A stretch of DNA of 55,005 nt from Paracoccaceae bacterium (GTDB taxonomy: Bacteria; Pseudomonadota; Alphaproteobacteria; Rhodobacterales; Rhodobacteraceae), in contig JAPOXR010000036.1 of assembly GCA_026706985.1 (NCBI GenBank), positions 1 to 55,005 on the forward strand, read 5' to 3'. Both the position numbers and the translations under genes were made by a program. The notes beneath the pieces are model-generated. The model was not told where the DNA came from and made no database searches. It saw only the letters and a program-made list of their open reading frames with translations. The stretch's first letter is position 1; every line of letters begins with the position of its first letter. Shown here piece by piece: positions 34,168 through 44,498 of the stretch.

Positions 34168-34796
34168 CCCGGCCGGGCGCCGAACAACGCCGAGCCGATG
34201 CGGATATGGGTGGCACCGAGCCGGATCGCGGTTTCGAAATCACCGCTCATCCCCATGCTCAGCCCGGTGAGGCCGTTGCGCCGTGCCAGATTTGCCAGCA
34301 GGCCGAAATGCAGTGCTGGCTCCTCTGTAAGCGGTGGAATACACATCAGACCGGCTACGGGCAGTCCGAGCGCACGGACCTCGCCGGTGAATTCATCGAT
34401 CTGCGCCGGCAGTACACCGGATTTCTGCGGCTCCTCTCCGGTGTTCACCTGGATGAATAGTTCCGGACAGCTTCCCATCTCCTGTGCGATGTCGGCGATG
34501 CGGCGCGCCAGCTTGATACGGTCAACAGAATGAATTGACGAAAACAGGCCCATAGCTTGGCGGACCTTGTTGGATTGCAGGGGGCCGACCAGATGCAGCG
34601 AAATTCCCGTATATGCGGTCATCAGATCCGGCCATTTCGATGCGGCTTCCTGAACCCTGTTTTCGCCGAAATCACGCTGCCCCTGGTCCAGAACAGCGCG
34701 GACGCGCTCCAGTGGCTGGAGTTTTGAGATCGCCAGCAGCCGCACACCCCTACCGCCCGCGGCCCGCATCCGGTTCTGAATTTCAACAAGTGACAA
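34164..34796 (-). CDS. PLP homeostasis protein (YggS/PLPBP)
   Basis: 210 residues, alanine-racemase-like barrel: PLP Lys in LLAISKLQP, DFGENRVQEA, LHLVGPLQSNKVRQAM, SVDRIKLA, IQVNTGEEPQKSG, LSMGMSGDFETAI and GATHIRIGSALFG. It binds pyridoxal phosphate without known catalysis and balances B6 vitamers and amino-acid pools. Its end overlaps the convergent transpeptidase gene by four bases. Confidence 0.93.
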   Translation of the reverse strand: MSLVEIQNRMRAAGGRGVRLLAISKLQPLERVRAVLDQGQRDFGENRVQEAASKWPDLMTAYTGISLHLVGPLQSNKVRQAMGLFSSIHSVDRIKLARRIADIAQEMGSCPELFIQVNTGEEPQKSGVLPAQIDEFTGEVRALGLPVAGLMCIPPLTEEPALHFGLLANLARRNGLTGLSMGMSGDFETAIRLGATHIRIGSALFGARPG

Positions 34797-34965
34797 GGGG
34801 TCTGTCCCTGAGTTGCCGTGAAGGGCTGCACAATATCACGGATCCTGCGAAAGGGCAGATGCGAAGCGGCAGCGGTTCCAGATCATTCAGTTTCCCAAGT
34901 TTTTCTTGTATTCCGGTGCCAAGCCTTTACTTAGGGCGCTGTTTCAGAATTGCGGAGGAACCGGT

Positions 34966-35421
34966 ATGGCGCTTTTGCGTGGTTTCCAGTTGGTTGCCAT
35001 TTCTGCGGCCATGATGTCCCTTTTGGTTGCATGCTCCGGTGATCGCGAACCGGCCGAGCCGCAGCCGAAGGAGGATCGGGAGACAATCTGGGATTTGTTT
35101 GAAGACCGTGATGATCCGGTCACGACTGTCCGAATCAACCGCTATATCTGGAATGCGTCACTTGAGGTGCTGGGCTTTCTTCCGCTGGAATCAGTGGATC
35201 CGTTCTCAGGTGTGATCATCACCGGCTGGGGTAGGGCACCGGGCAGCGATAAGGAATACAAGGCGACGATTCTGGTTGGCGATCCGGCGCTGGCCACCCG
35301 ATCGCTGCGGGTTGCGCTGTTGACCCGTTCCGGTCCGGCGGATGCGGCGACCGTGAAAGCCATCGAAGACGCGATATTCACCAGGGCGCGCCAGCTCAGG
35401 CAGGTTGACGAAGATCTGTGA
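34966..35421 (+). CDS. DUF3576 lipoprotein
   Basis: 151 residues. A signal segment ends in a lipobox ([10 protein letters not shown]). The mature part has [35 protein letters not shown] and [11 protein letters not shown], the DUF3576 pattern. Function unknown; it regularly precedes leuS, lptE and holA in alphaproteobacteria, suggesting an envelope role. GGAGGAA precedes the ATG at 34966. Confidence 0.9.
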   Translation: MALLRGFQLVAISAAMMSLLVACSGDREPAEPQPKEDRETIWDLFEDRDDPVTTVRINRYIWNASLEVLGFLPLESVDPFSGVIITGWGRAPGSDKEYKATILVGDPALATRSLRVALLTRSGPADAATVKAIEDAIFTRARQLRQVDEDL

Positions 35422-38006
35422 TTTTAGCTCCGGCACCGGAGATGGCTGAAACGACCTTTACTGAGATCGAGACACGCTGGCAGGAGGCGTGGGAGGACGC
35501 TGCGGTATTCCGCTCCGAGCGCGATGAATCGCGCCCCAAATACTATATTCTGGAAATGTTCCCGTACCCCTCCGGGCGCATCCATATGGGACATGTCAGG
35601 AATTACACGATGGGCGATGTCATCGCCCGCTACCGGATGGCCTGTGGCTACAATGTGCTCCATCCGATGGGTTGGGATGCATTTGGAATGCCGGCGGAGA
35701 ACGCCGCTATGGAAAAGAAAGTGCATCCCGGCGAGTGGACCCGGAAAAACATCTCCGACATGCGGGCGCAGCTGAAACCACTCGGACTGTCGATCGACTG
35801 GGAGCGCGAATTCGCCACCTGCGATCCCGAATATTACGGGCAGCAGCAGGCCATGTTCATCGACATGATGGAGAAGGGGCTGGTCTATCGCCGCAATGCG
35901 ACTGTCAATTGGGATCCGGTCGACATGACGGTGCTGGCGAATGAGCAGGTCATCGACGGCAAGGGCTGGCGTTCGGGCGCCGAGGTCGAGCGCCGTTCAC
36001 TGACGCAGTGGTTTTTCCGTATCGGCGACTTTGCCGAGGAGCTGCTGCAGGCCATTGACGGTTTATCGGGCTGGCCGGAAAAAGTACGCCTGATGCAGCG
36101 CAATTGGATCGGTCGCTCGGAAGGGCTGGAATTCGACTTTGCCACCGTCGGGGCACCCCCGGGGTATGCTGAGATCGCGGTCTACACAACCCGTCCGGAC
36201 ACATTGCATGGCGCCAATTGTGTCGCCGTGTCGCCGGAACATGGATTGGCACAGGCGCTGGCGGCGGAAAACCCGGAAATCGCCGAGTTCGTGGAAAGGT
36301 GCCGGAAGTCCGCGGTATCGGAGGCAGCTGTTGAAACCGGTGAGAAAATCGGCATCGATACCGGCGTAAGGGTCCGCCATCCGCTTGATCCGGATCAGTT
36401 GCTGCCGGTCTGGATCGCTAATTTCATCCTGATTGAATATGGTACCGGGGCGATTTTCTCCTGCCCGGCGCATGACCAGCGCGATCTCGAATTCAGCAGA
36501 AAATACGGGCTGCCGGTTATTGATGTGTTTGCGCCGCTGGCCGACCCGGAGGCGCGGGTCGGGGCGGAGGCCTTTGTGCCTGACAAGCGCGAGAGCGTGA
36601 AATACGTCCGCCCGGTTGCCGGGGAAGCGGTGCAGACCGGCCAGGATGCCATCACTGCCGCTATCCGGCACTGCGAGGAGCGGGGGATCGGTAAGGGTGT
36701 CATCCGCTACCGCTTACGCGACTGGGGAATCAGCCGGCAGCGCTATTGGGGCTGTCCGATCCCGGTCCTGCATTGTGAAAATTGCGGTACGGTCGCGGAG
36801 ACCAAATCCAATCTGCCGGTGACGCTGCCGGAAGATGTGAGTTTTGACAAACCCGGCAACCCGCTGGAACGGCACAGCGAATGGCGTGCCGCCGAATGCC
36901 CTTCCTGCGGCGGACCGGCGCTGCGTGAAACCGACACAATGGATACTTTTGTCGATAGCTCCTGGTATTTTGTCCGCTTCACCGCACCGCGTGCGGACAG
37001 GCCGACGCGGGCTGAGGATGCCGCATACTGGATGAATGTGGATCAATATGTGGGCGGTATCGAGCATGCGATCCTGCATTTGCTGTATTCGCGGTTTTTT
37101 GCCCGTGCTATGCATCTCACAGGCCATTTGCCGGCGACCGCGGCCGAACCCTTCAACGCGCTGTTCACCCAAGGCATGGTGCGGCACGAAATCTATATGA
37201 CACGGGGCGAGCGCAATCTGCCGGTTTATCATTTTCCCGAAGAGGTGGAGTTCGGTGCCGACGGTGCCTGCCTGAAATCGACCGGAGAGCCGGTCGAAAT
37301 CATCGCCTCCGCCAAGATGGCGAAATCGAAGAAGAATGTGATCGATCCGGAAGTGCTGATTTCGCATCATGGTGCGGATACCGCGCGATGGTACATCATC
37401 TCCGATTCGCCGCCCGACAGGGATGTCGACTGGCATACAACCGGCGTTGAAGCGGCTTCGCGGCATCTTCAGCGGGTGTTGCGCCTCGGCGACGAGGCGT
37501 TTGCGGACAAAAGTGACGGCGATGCCGGGAGCGACCGGGAATTGAGGGTTGCCGCGCACCGGACGATCGGTGAAGTCGCGGAGGGGATTGAGGGGTTTGC
37601 ATTCAATAAATCCGTGGCAAGGCTGTATGAGCTTGCGAATTCGGTGTCGCGGTCCGCCGCCTCCGGTGATGTCAAGCGTGAAGCGATGCGGATTATGGCC
37701 CGCCTCATGTCTCCGTTCACCCCGCATATCGCGGAGGAGTTATGGCAGAGGCTGGGCGGTGAGGGGTTGGTTACCGGAATGCGGTGGCCGACGGCGGAGG
37801 AGGGATTGCTGGTTGACAATATGGTGGTGATTCCGATTCAGGTAAATGGCAGACGCAGATCCGAAATCCGCGTTGCACGCGGAACCCCGAAGGATGCAAT
37901 TGAACGTGCCGTGCTTGACGATCCGGCGGTGCTGCGGACATTAAAGGGTGCCGAACCGAAGCGATTGGTGATTGTGAAGGAGCGCATAGTCAATGTTGTG
38001 GTCTGA
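35418..38006 (+). CDS. leuS: Leucyl-tRNA synthetase
   Basis: 862 residues. The HIGH-type motif in [15 protein letters not shown], the KMSKS-type loop [10 protein letters not shown], the CP1 editing domain ([34 protein letters not shown]) and a zinc-ribbon-like CENCG / CPSCGG pair are all present. It charges tRNA-Leu. GTG at 35418 overlaps the DUF3576 stop (GTGA) and has GAAG upstream; ATG at 35442 is the alternative. Confidence 0.97.
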   Translation: MILAPAPEMAETTFTEIETRWQEAWEDAAVFRSERDESRPKYYILEMFPYPSGRIHMGHVRNYTMGDVIARYRMACGYNVLHPMGWDAFGMPAENAAMEKKVHPGEWTRKNISDMRAQLKPLGLSIDWEREFATCDPEYYGQQQAMFIDMMEKGLVYRRNATVNWDPVDMTVLANEQVIDGKGWRSGAEVERRSLTQWFFRIGDFAEELLQAIDGLSGWPEKVRLMQRNWIGRSEGLEFDFATVGAPPGYAEIAVYTTRPDTLHGANCVAVSPEHGLAQALAAENPEIAEFVERCRKSAVSEAAVETGEKIGIDTGVRVRHPLDPDQLLPVWIANFILIEYGTGAIFSCPAHDQRDLEFSRKYGLPVIDVFAPLADPEARVGAEAFVPDKRESVKYVRPVAGEAVQTGQDAITAAIRHCEERGIGKGVIRYRLRDWGISRQRYWGCPIPVLHCENCGTVAETKSNLPVTLPEDVSFDKPGNPLERHSEWRAAECPSCGGPALRETDTMDTFVDSSWYFVRFTAPRADRPTRAEDAAYWMNVDQYVGGIEHAILHLLYSRFFARAMHLTGHLPATAAEPFNALFTQGMVRHEIYMTRGERNLPVYHFPEEVEFGADGACLKSTGEPVEIIASAKMAKSKKNVIDPEVLISHHGADTARWYIISDSPPDRDVDWHTTGVEAASRHLQRVLRLGDEAFADKSDGDAGSDRELRVAAHRTIGEVAEGIEGFAFNKSVARLYELANSVSRSAASGDVKREAMRIMARLMSPFTPHIAEELWQRLGGEGLVTGMRWPTAEEGLLVDNMVVIPIQVNGRRRSEIRVARGTPKDAIERAVLDDPAVLRTLKGAEPKRLVIVKERIVNVVV

Positions 38007-38487
38007 TTGGCGTGCGGCGATTGCGTTGCCGGCGCTGTTCTCCGCCGCAGCCTGCGGCTTTCAGCCGGCATTGCTGCAGGATGCCCCGGCCGGTGCCATA
38101 GAGGATGCATTCGAGGTCGAAGTCGAAGGCGACCGGCAGGGTTTCCTGCTTGAAGAGTTGCTCATGCAACGGCTCGGGCATAGCGGCTCGGCAGAATTCA
38201 GGCTCAATGCCGATATCACATTGCGAACGACAGATGCGGCTGTTCCCGGTGCTGGAGGTGTCGACCGCAAACTGATCTCCGGACGGGTCAGTTTCGAGAT
38301 CCGTGCCATCGACAGGCCGGAAATACTGTATGCCGGTTCGGCCACCGGCTCGGCTGAATATTCCACATCCAAATCATCGCTCGCATCGATCGCGTCGCAG
38401 CGTGACGCCGAAGAACGGATGCTGGCGGAAGTGGCGGACCGGATTTACACACAACTGATTTTGGCGGCTGGTGAGTGGACTCGGTGA
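37993..38487 (+). CDS. lptE: LPS-assembly lipoprotein LptE
   Basis: 164 residues with a lipobox (LFSAAACGF). Secretin-TonB-like LptE fold suggested by [33 protein letters not shown] and [18 protein letters not shown]. LptE plugs LptD in the outer membrane for LPS export. Its start overlaps the end of leuS and its stop overlaps holA, the usual alphaproteobacterial order. Confidence 0.88.
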   Translation: MLWSDWRAAIALPALFSAAACGFQPALLQDAPAGAIEDAFEVEVEGDRQGFLLEELLMQRLGHSGSAEFRLNADITLRTTDAAVPGAGGVDRKLISGRVSFEIRAIDRPEILYAGSATGSAEYSTSKSSLASIASQRDAEERMLAEVADRIYTQLILAAGEWTR

Positions 38488-39500
38488 AGTTCAGTGTCCA
38501 CGATGCAAAAGTCTTTATTGCAAGGCCGGATACCGCCTGCGCCGGCTTTCTTGTCTATGGGCCTGACCCGATGCTCGTCGCCCATGCGCGCGAGCGTATC
38601 GTCAATTTTCTGAAGGCTTCGGGCGACGGTATCCGGCACCAATGGGCGGTCGCGGAGAGCCTGCGGGGCGGAGCCGAATTATTATCGCTGTCGCTGAAGT
38701 CGCAGGATTTTTTTGACGAGCGGAAAGTGATCAGCGTCGACAAGGCCGGGGATGGCATGGCGCCGGCCGCCAGGATGGCGCTTGATGCCCACTGCGAAGG
38801 CGATGGCTGGTTTGTTTTCACCGCTGGCTCGCTGAAGCCGTCATCGAAGCTGCGACAGCTCTTTGAAAGCAACGACCGGGCCGCTGCCCTGCCGGTTTAT
38901 GACGCCGCCATGTCCACTGCGGAGATACAGGCGGCGCTACGGAATGCGGGAGTCACGGATGTCGAGGCGGCGGCGCTCAGCTACCTGACCTCTTTGGGCC
39001 GGGAACTGCCGCCGCAGAGTTTCGCCCAGATGATTGAGAAATTGTCACTGTATAAGGAGGGTGACGGTTCGCCACTGCGGCTGGAGGAGGCGGAGGCCTG
39101 CGCACCGCCAAGTGGTGACGGTTCCCTGAACGGTCTGATTGACCTGGTGATGGACGGGAAGACAGCAAAGGTCGGACCGGTTCTGCGTCAGGTTTACGGA
39201 AATGGCCACAAGCCGGTTGAAATTCTCATTCGCGCCCGCTGGAGTTTCCGCAGCCTCTTGTCGGTTGCCGGTCACGCGGATGGTCCGGCCAAGGGTGTCA
39301 GTGCCATGCGTCCGCCGCTGTTCGGTCCGCGCCGCGATCGTATGCTGGCGCGCGCCAGGCGCTGGGGAGCATCCGGGGCTGAGACCGCACTGGTGCAATT
39401 GCTGGCGGCGGACCGGGAACTGCGTTCATCGGTGAAGATACCGGAAGCGGCGAGTGTCGAACGGGTCCTGATGCGGCTGTCCATGTTACGTGCTGATTGA
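38484..39500 (+). CDS. holA: DNA polymerase III delta subunit
   Basis: About 338 residues. HolA pattern: FLVYGPDPMLVAHARERIV, DFFDERKVISVDKAG, WFVFTAGSLKPSSKLR, LGRELPPQSFAQMIEKLSLY, LIDLVMDGKTAK and RARWSFRSLL. It is the clamp-loader wrench that opens the beta clamp. The start is taken as GTG 38484, overlapping the lptE stop (GTGA); GTG 38475 is also in frame. Confidence 0.9.
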   Translation: MKFSVHDAKVFIARPDTACAGFLVYGPDPMLVAHARERIVNFLKASGDGIRHQWAVAESLRGGAELLSLSLKSQDFFDERKVISVDKAGDGMAPAARMALDAHCEGDGWFVFTAGSLKPSSKLRQLFESNDRAAALPVYDAAMSTAEIQAALRNAGVTDVEAAALSYLTSLGRELPPQSFAQMIEKLSLYKEGDGSPLRLEEAEACAPPSGDGSLNGLIDLVMDGKTAKVGPVLRQVYGNGHKPVEILIRARWSFRSLLSVAGHADGPAKGVSAMRPPLFGPRRDRMLARARRWGASGAETALVQLLAADRELRSSVKIPEAASVERVLMRLSMLRAD

Positions 39501-40087
39501 TGCTGGAAGTCATTGGAAGCCATCGGAGCCGGGCATTCCGTGTCTTGTGGATGCTGGAGGAGCTTGGCGAACCCTATCGCCACACCGCTGCCAAGCCGCA
39601 CTCGCCGGAAGTTCTCCGCTATAATCCAAGCGGCAAAATTCCGCTGCTGATAGTTGATGACGCGGTGATCACGGACAGTGTCGCGATTCTGCATTTTCTC
39701 GCCGACCGCAGTGCAAGGATGACCTTTCCGGCCGGGTCACTGGAGCGCGCCGAACAGGATGGCTGGACGCACCGGATTCTGGATGAGCTCGACGCCTGTC
39801 TGTGGACAGCGGCAAAACACAGTTTTGTTTTTCCTGAGGAATGGCGACGGGAGGAAATCAAGCCGGCCCTGAAGTGGGAATTCGCCGGTGCCGTCAGCCG
39901 GGTTGCGGAAAGGATGGAAGATGGCCCGTTCCTGATGGGTGCCGGCGTGACCGTGCCGGACATATTGCTCACCCATTGTCTTTCCTGGGCACGCATCGCC
40001 AAATTCGAGCATTCGGAAGCGAAAGTGGAGAATTATTTCGACCGCCTTCGTGCGCGGGCTGCGTACAGGAAGGCTGCTGCATTATGA
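39500..40087 (+). CDS. Glutathione S-transferase-like protein
   Basis: 195 residues. N-terminal thioredoxin-like half (LEVIGSHRSRAFRVLWMLEE, NPSGKIPLLIVDDAVITDSVAIL) and an all-helical C-terminal half (FLMGAGVTVPDILLTHCL). The SRAFR segment holds the likely glutathione-activating Ser. Start overlaps the holA stop (TGATG). Confidence 0.88.
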   Translation: MLEVIGSHRSRAFRVLWMLEELGEPYRHTAAKPHSPEVLRYNPSGKIPLLIVDDAVITDSVAILHFLADRSARMTFPAGSLERAEQDGWTHRILDELDACLWTAAKHSFVFPEEWRREEIKPALKWEFAGAVSRVAERMEDGPFLMGAGVTVPDILLTHCLSWARIAKFEHSEAKVENYFDRLRARAAYRKAAAL

Positions 40088-41556
40088 CGATTTGCAAAAG
40101 GCTTCGATGCGCGGCCATTGCCGGTGCGGTAATCTTTTCAGCGCTTCCGGTTGCCGCCGAAGTAACTGCGAGGCAAGCTTTTGAAATGCTGCGTTCTCTG
40201 ATTGCCGGTCAAGGGGGTGTGCTGGAAACAGCTTTGCAGGTGGAAACCGCCGACAGCCTGCTGCTGACCGGGGTCCGTATCGGTGTTCCGGAACTGCCCG
40301 GTGTCTGGATGTTCGATTTGAATTGGGTGCGGCTGACCGAAGCCGATGATGGATCCATTGATGTTGAGCTCCCGGAAATCATCGAGACAAGGTCTTCAAG
40401 TCAGGACGGAACCGGTATTTTCGGAGTCCTGTCGACCAGCGGGCAGAATGGCCGGTTCACCGCCGATGAAACGGGCATGAATCTTTCTCTTTCCGGAGCG
40501 CTCCTGCAGATCAGCGACGGTCTGCAGGACAGGCGAACGGGTGACGTGATTCACGTACAGGAGAGTTCACGGAATTGGAGCCTGACTGTGGATGCGCCGG
40601 TCGTGGAGTCAAATGACTTGACCGCTTCATTCACGGCACAGGAGCATATCATTACCGAGACTGCTGAAGGTGGCACAGTATTCGCTCAACTCGGCGTCCA
40701 TGACGGGATTGAAATCGGCTATCAGGGGCAGTTCAGAGATATTTTCAATGCGTTTGATGATCTATCCGACATCCGCAATCACAGCCGCTGGGTGAATGCC
40801 GATTCGCTGAAAGGTGTGTTGCAGCTGACCGGCGGTGCCCAGTTGGCGTTTGATTCGGGAGATGTGCATCTCAGTGTCCGGTCCTCGGCGGAGACATTTA
40901 AGGTAAGCCTGCAACTCGGCGGCACCGCAACGCAGGTGATTGCCGGCGGATTCGTGCAGGACAGTTTCCAGTTCTCCGAATTGCGGTCGGAAATGGAACT
41001 GGGTCTTGTTCCAATAGGCGACTCTATCCGTGTGTCGCTGCGTATCGGTCTCTCCGATCTCGAGGTGAATCCGGAATTGATCGCCATGTTTGCCGCCAGT
41101 TCGGCTGCGGTCAGTGACGGAGATCATCCGCCCGGGCATTTCCGGTTTGAAGGCTCATTGGAGGTGCCGGTTGAGCATGTCGCCGAGGCCCATCTTGATC
41201 AGCGCCGGTTAGTTGAAACACCGGAAAATTTCGTGGTTGTAATCAATTCACTGCACTTGTCCCTGTTGGGTGCGGAAATGATTGTGTCCGGCGAAATATC
41301 AGGCAGCGTCGGAGACGGGCTTGAACCCGTTCCGCTGCCCTTCGGGGAAATCCGGGGGGAGCTAAAGAATGTCAAAGCCATGATCGAGTATCTGAATTCG
41401 CTCGGCGCGATTACCAATGAAGGACGTCTCGGCATGGCCATCGTCCTCGGCATCGGGCGCGCCAAGGGCGATGATCATTACAGTTACGAGATCCAGTTCG
41501 CCGGCGACAATGGTATTACCGTGAATGGGGTCACCTTTTTGTCGGGTATTCGATGA
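40084..41556 (+). CDS. Periplasmic protein, possibly DUF2125
   Basis: 490 residues with a signal peptide (AIAGAVIFSALPVAAEV). The rest is beta-rich with repeats of the form VELPEI, GRFTADETGMNLSLSG, WSLTVDAPVVESNDL, TGGAQLAFDSGDVHLSV and LGLVPIGDSIRVSL. It resembles DUF2125 proteins of alphaproteobacteria, related to the YdgA/AsmA-like envelope group; this is by impression. The ATG at 40084 overlaps the stop of the transferase gene (ATGA). Function unknown. Confidence 0.65.
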   Translation: MTICKRLRCAAIAGAVIFSALPVAAEVTARQAFEMLRSLIAGQGGVLETALQVETADSLLLTGVRIGVPELPGVWMFDLNWVRLTEADDGSIDVELPEIIETRSSSQDGTGIFGVLSTSGQNGRFTADETGMNLSLSGALLQISDGLQDRRTGDVIHVQESSRNWSLTVDAPVVESNDLTASFTAQEHIITETAEGGTVFAQLGVHDGIEIGYQGQFRDIFNAFDDLSDIRNHSRWVNADSLKGVLQLTGGAQLAFDSGDVHLSVRSSAETFKVSLQLGGTATQVIAGGFVQDSFQFSELRSEMELGLVPIGDSIRVSLRIGLSDLEVNPELIAMFAASSAAVSDGDHPPGHFRFEGSLEVPVEHVAEAHLDQRRLVETPENFVVVINSLHLSLLGAEMIVSGEISGSVGDGLEPVPLPFGEIRGELKNVKAMIEYLNSLGAITNEGRLGMAIVLGIGRAKGDDHYSYEIQFAGDNGITVNGVTFLSGIR

Positions 41557-42902
41557 TGAAGCTGAATGCACAGAATATTGCTGGCGTATTGTTGGCGGAA
41601 GCCGACCAGGCCGGGGCCGATGCGGCCGATGCGATTGTCATTGATGCCGATTCGGTTGAGATTGAGGTCCGCGATGGCGGGCTGGAGAATGTCGGGCGGT
41701 CAGAGGGTGCGGAAGTCGGATTGCGGGTTCTGATCGGCTGTAAGCAGGCCTGTGTTTCCGGTTCGGATCTACGTCCTGAAACGCTCAGAACCATGGCCCG
41801 GGCAGCGGTTGACATGGCGCAGGCCGCGCCCGAGGACCAATTTGCCGGTCTGGCCCGGTCGGATCAGATCACGGAAATTCATGATGTGGCAGCTCTCGAA
41901 CTGGCCGACCCGGCTGAACCGCCGGCGCTTCGGGAAATGGAAAGTATGGCGCTGCAGGCGGAGGCGGCGGCGCTTGCGGTCAAAGGCGTGGCCAAGACTG
42001 AATCCGCCGCTGTCGGCTGCGGACGGCAATCCGTGCATCTCGCAGCGAGCAACGGCTTCCAGGGTTCCTATGAACGAAGCTCGGTCTCCGCCTCCTGCGC
42101 CGCGATTTCCGGCAGCGGGTTGGAAATGGAAGTGGATTATTGTTTTGAAAGCCGGGTGTTTTTGTTGGATCTGCCGGATTGTGAAACCATCGGCAGATGC
42201 GCCGGCGAACGCGCCGCTGCCCGCGCCGGGTCGACCCGTCCACCGACCGGCGCCTTTCCGGTCCTGTTTGACGAACGTGTTTCCAGCACTTTGGTCGGGC
42301 ATTTGCTGAGTGCGGTCAACGGCACCGCTGTTGCACGCGGCTCGAGTTGGTTGCTCGACGCGATGGGAGAACAGGTTCTGCCGCCGGGGACGGAACTGTC
42401 CGAGGATCCACTGCTGCCGCGCAGCGGCTCTTCCAGGCCATTCGACGCCGAAGGCCTACCGGTGCGGAACCGAAGGATTGTAAGCGATGGCAGATTGCAG
42501 AGTTGGACACTCGATTTGGCCACGGCGAGAAAACTCGGTCTGCAGAGCACCGGTAACGCCAGCAGAGGGGTCGGCTCGGCACCGAGTCCGGGTGTGACCA
42601 ATATCCGGTTTCCCGATGGCACGAAGAGCCGGGCGGAACTGGTTGAGGAAATGGGAACCGGCCTGATTGTCACTTCGCTGATTGGGTCCACGATCAATCC
42701 GACGACCGGCGATTATTCGCGCGGAGCATCAGGTTTCTGGGTCGAAAACGGATACATCACCCGACCGGTGTCGGAATTCACAATTGCGGGCAATCTCAGG
42801 AAATTCCTTAAAACTGTCATTCCGGCGGACGATTCACGGCCATTCAGAAAATTCCGTGTGCCGAGTTTGCTGGTTGAAGGGTTGACCGTCGCCGGCGGCT
42901 GA
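41553..42902 (+). CDS. pmbA: PmbA/TldE metallopeptidase-partner protein
   Basis: 449 residues. TldD/PmbA pattern: RDGGLENVGRSEGAEVGLRV, GFQGSYERSSVSASCAAI, FPVLFDERVSSTLVGHLLSA, GEQVLPPGTELSEDP and ASGFWVENGYITRPVSEFTI. TldD/TldE act together as a peptidase that trims peptides such as microcins and other RiPPs. No tldD is in the window. Start overlaps the previous stop (ATGATG). Confidence 0.92.
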   Translation: MMKLNAQNIAGVLLAEADQAGADAADAIVIDADSVEIEVRDGGLENVGRSEGAEVGLRVLIGCKQACVSGSDLRPETLRTMARAAVDMAQAAPEDQFAGLARSDQITEIHDVAALELADPAEPPALREMESMALQAEAAALAVKGVAKTESAAVGCGRQSVHLAASNGFQGSYERSSVSASCAAISGSGLEMEVDYCFESRVFLLDLPDCETIGRCAGERAAARAGSTRPPTGAFPVLFDERVSSTLVGHLLSAVNGTAVARGSSWLLDAMGEQVLPPGTELSEDPLLPRSGSSRPFDAEGLPVRNRRIVSDGRLQSWTLDLATARKLGLQSTGNASRGVGSAPSPGVTNIRFPDGTKSRAELVEEMGTGLIVTSLIGSTINPTTGDYSRGASGFWVENGYITRPVSEFTIAGNLRKFLKTVIPADDSRPFRKFRVPSLLVEGLTVAGG

Positions 42903-42945
42903 GTTGGCGGTATGAGACGATGTGGGTAATGAGGGGCAGCGGGTC

Positions 42946-43191
42946 ATGAAAAGAAGATTGCATCTTGTGTTCGGCGGCGAGCTTGTGGATCCGTCACGAC
43001 GTAAGTTCAGGGACCTTGAGGCGGTGGAGATCGTCGGGCTGTTTCCGGATTATGAGTCCGCATATGACGCTTGGAAGGATGCCTCGCAACGCGCCGTCGA
43101 CAGTGCGCTGACCCGTTACTTTATCGCCAGATTGACGCGTTTGATTGATGAAGAGAAAGCCGAGAGCGCAACCGAAGAATTCGGCTCCTGA
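42946..43191 (+). CDS. DUF4170 small protein
   Basis: 81 residues from ATG 42946 after GGGGCAGCGGGT. Pattern LHLVFGGELVDPS, VEIVGLFPDYESAYDAWK and RYFIARLTRLID is that of DUF4170, a small alphaproteobacterial protein usually found next to waaA and lpxK. Function unknown. Confidence 0.88.
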   Translation: MKRRLHLVFGGELVDPSRRKFRDLEAVEIVGLFPDYESAYDAWKDASQRAVDSALTRYFIARLTRLIDEEKAESATEEFGS

Positions 43192-43211
43192 AGCGGCGGG
43201 AAATTAGAGCG

Positions 43212-44498
43212 ATGGGCCGATCACTCGGACTTGCGGCTTATCTGACCCTGTCGGCACGGCTGCTGTGGCTGGCGCGTTGGATATTCCGTCGGCGGCTGAA
43301 GACGGGGAAGGAGGATGGCGATCGCATCGGCGAAAGATTTGGCCGGAGCGGTACCGAACGGCCGCCGGGAAGGCTGGTATGGTTTCATGCCGCCAGCATC
43401 GGTGAGGTCGTTTCGCTTCTGGAACTTGTCAGGCAGCTCGGCGAAAGGCGGCAGGATCTATCATTTCTGATGACCACGGGCACCCTGACGTCAGCGGAAA
43501 TACTGAAGTCGCGCATGCCGGCCCGGGCGATACATCAGTTTGTCCCCTATGATGTTCTGCCGGCGGTTTCCGGATTCCTGGACCATTGGCGACCGGATCT
43601 GGGAATCTGGACAGAAAGTGAGTTATGGCCGACCTTGATTTGCGAAACGCACCGCCGGAATATTCCCCTGCTCTATATCAATGCGCGCATGTCATCGGGT
43701 TCGTTTCGCCGCTGGCTATGGCTGCCTGCATTCGCAGGTTCGATTCTCAACCGCTTTGCGCAGGCGCTGGTTCAGGATGAGGAAACCGCCGCCCGGTTGA
43801 AAAAGCTGGGGCTGGAGCCGCAGCGGATGCGGGTTCTGGGTTCGCTGAAACGCGGCTCCGCCGAACTGCCTTGCGATGAAAGGGCACGAAGGCGGTTTGA
43901 GGAAGCTGCCGCCGGACGCGGATTATGGTTGGCCGCATCCACACATGATGGTGAAGAGGAGCTGATTGCCGCGGCTCAGCGGGAATTATTGCGCCGGGCA
44001 GCGGAGCTCCTGTGTGTCATTGTGCCGCGGCATCCGGAAAGAGGCCCGCAGATCGCCGAACAGCTGCGCGGGCTTGGCCACAAGGTTTCACTTCGTTCAG
44101 TCGGCGGCCTTCCGCAGCCTGATGACCAATTCTACATTGCCGACACGCTCGGTGAGCTCGGACTATGGTACCGGGTTGCCACCGTGAGCTTCCTCGGGGG
44201 TTCGCTGGTTGAGGCCGGTGGGCACAATCCGACCGAGCCGGCATTGCTCGCATCGGCGATCCTGCACGGGCCGCATGTCACCAATTTCGCCACCGAATTC
44301 AATGAGATGACCGAGGCGGGCGCGTCGATGCGCATTGAAACCCCTGTGGAACTCGCCAGAGCGGTCGAATATGCGCTGCTTCCTGATCACAATGCCCGTC
44401 TGACAGAAGCAGCCGCCCGGGTGACGGAAGGCGGAAAACAGGTGACCGGGCAGGTTGCGAGCGTCATTCTCGGGCACCTTCCACCGGAATCAGCATGA
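43212..44498 (+). CDS. waaA: Kdo transferase (3-deoxy-D-manno-octulosonic acid transferase)
   Basis: 428 residues, GT-B fold: ERFGRSGTERPPGRLVWFHA with the catalytic Glu region, ASIGEVVSLLELVRQL, WTESELWPTLICETHRR, NARMSSGSFRRW, AASTHDGEEELI, VIVPRHPERGPQI and SLVEAGGHNPTEPA. It transfers Kdo from CMP-Kdo to lipid IVA at the inner membrane. Its stop overlaps the lpxK start. Confidence 0.95.
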   Translation: MGRSLGLAAYLTLSARLLWLARWIFRRRLKTGKEDGDRIGERFGRSGTERPPGRLVWFHAASIGEVVSLLELVRQLGERRQDLSFLMTTGTLTSAEILKSRMPARAIHQFVPYDVLPAVSGFLDHWRPDLGIWTESELWPTLICETHRRNIPLLYINARMSSGSFRRWLWLPAFAGSILNRFAQALVQDEETAARLKKLGLEPQRMRVLGSLKRGSAELPCDERARRRFEEAAAGRGLWLAASTHDGEEELIAAAQRELLRRAAELLCVIVPRHPERGPQIAEQLRGLGHKVSLRSVGGLPQPDDQFYIADTLGELGLWYRVATVSFLGGSLVEAGGHNPTEPALLASAILHGPHVTNFATEFNEMTEAGASMRIETPVELARAVEYALLPDHNARLTEAAARVTEGGKQVTGQVASVILGHLPPESA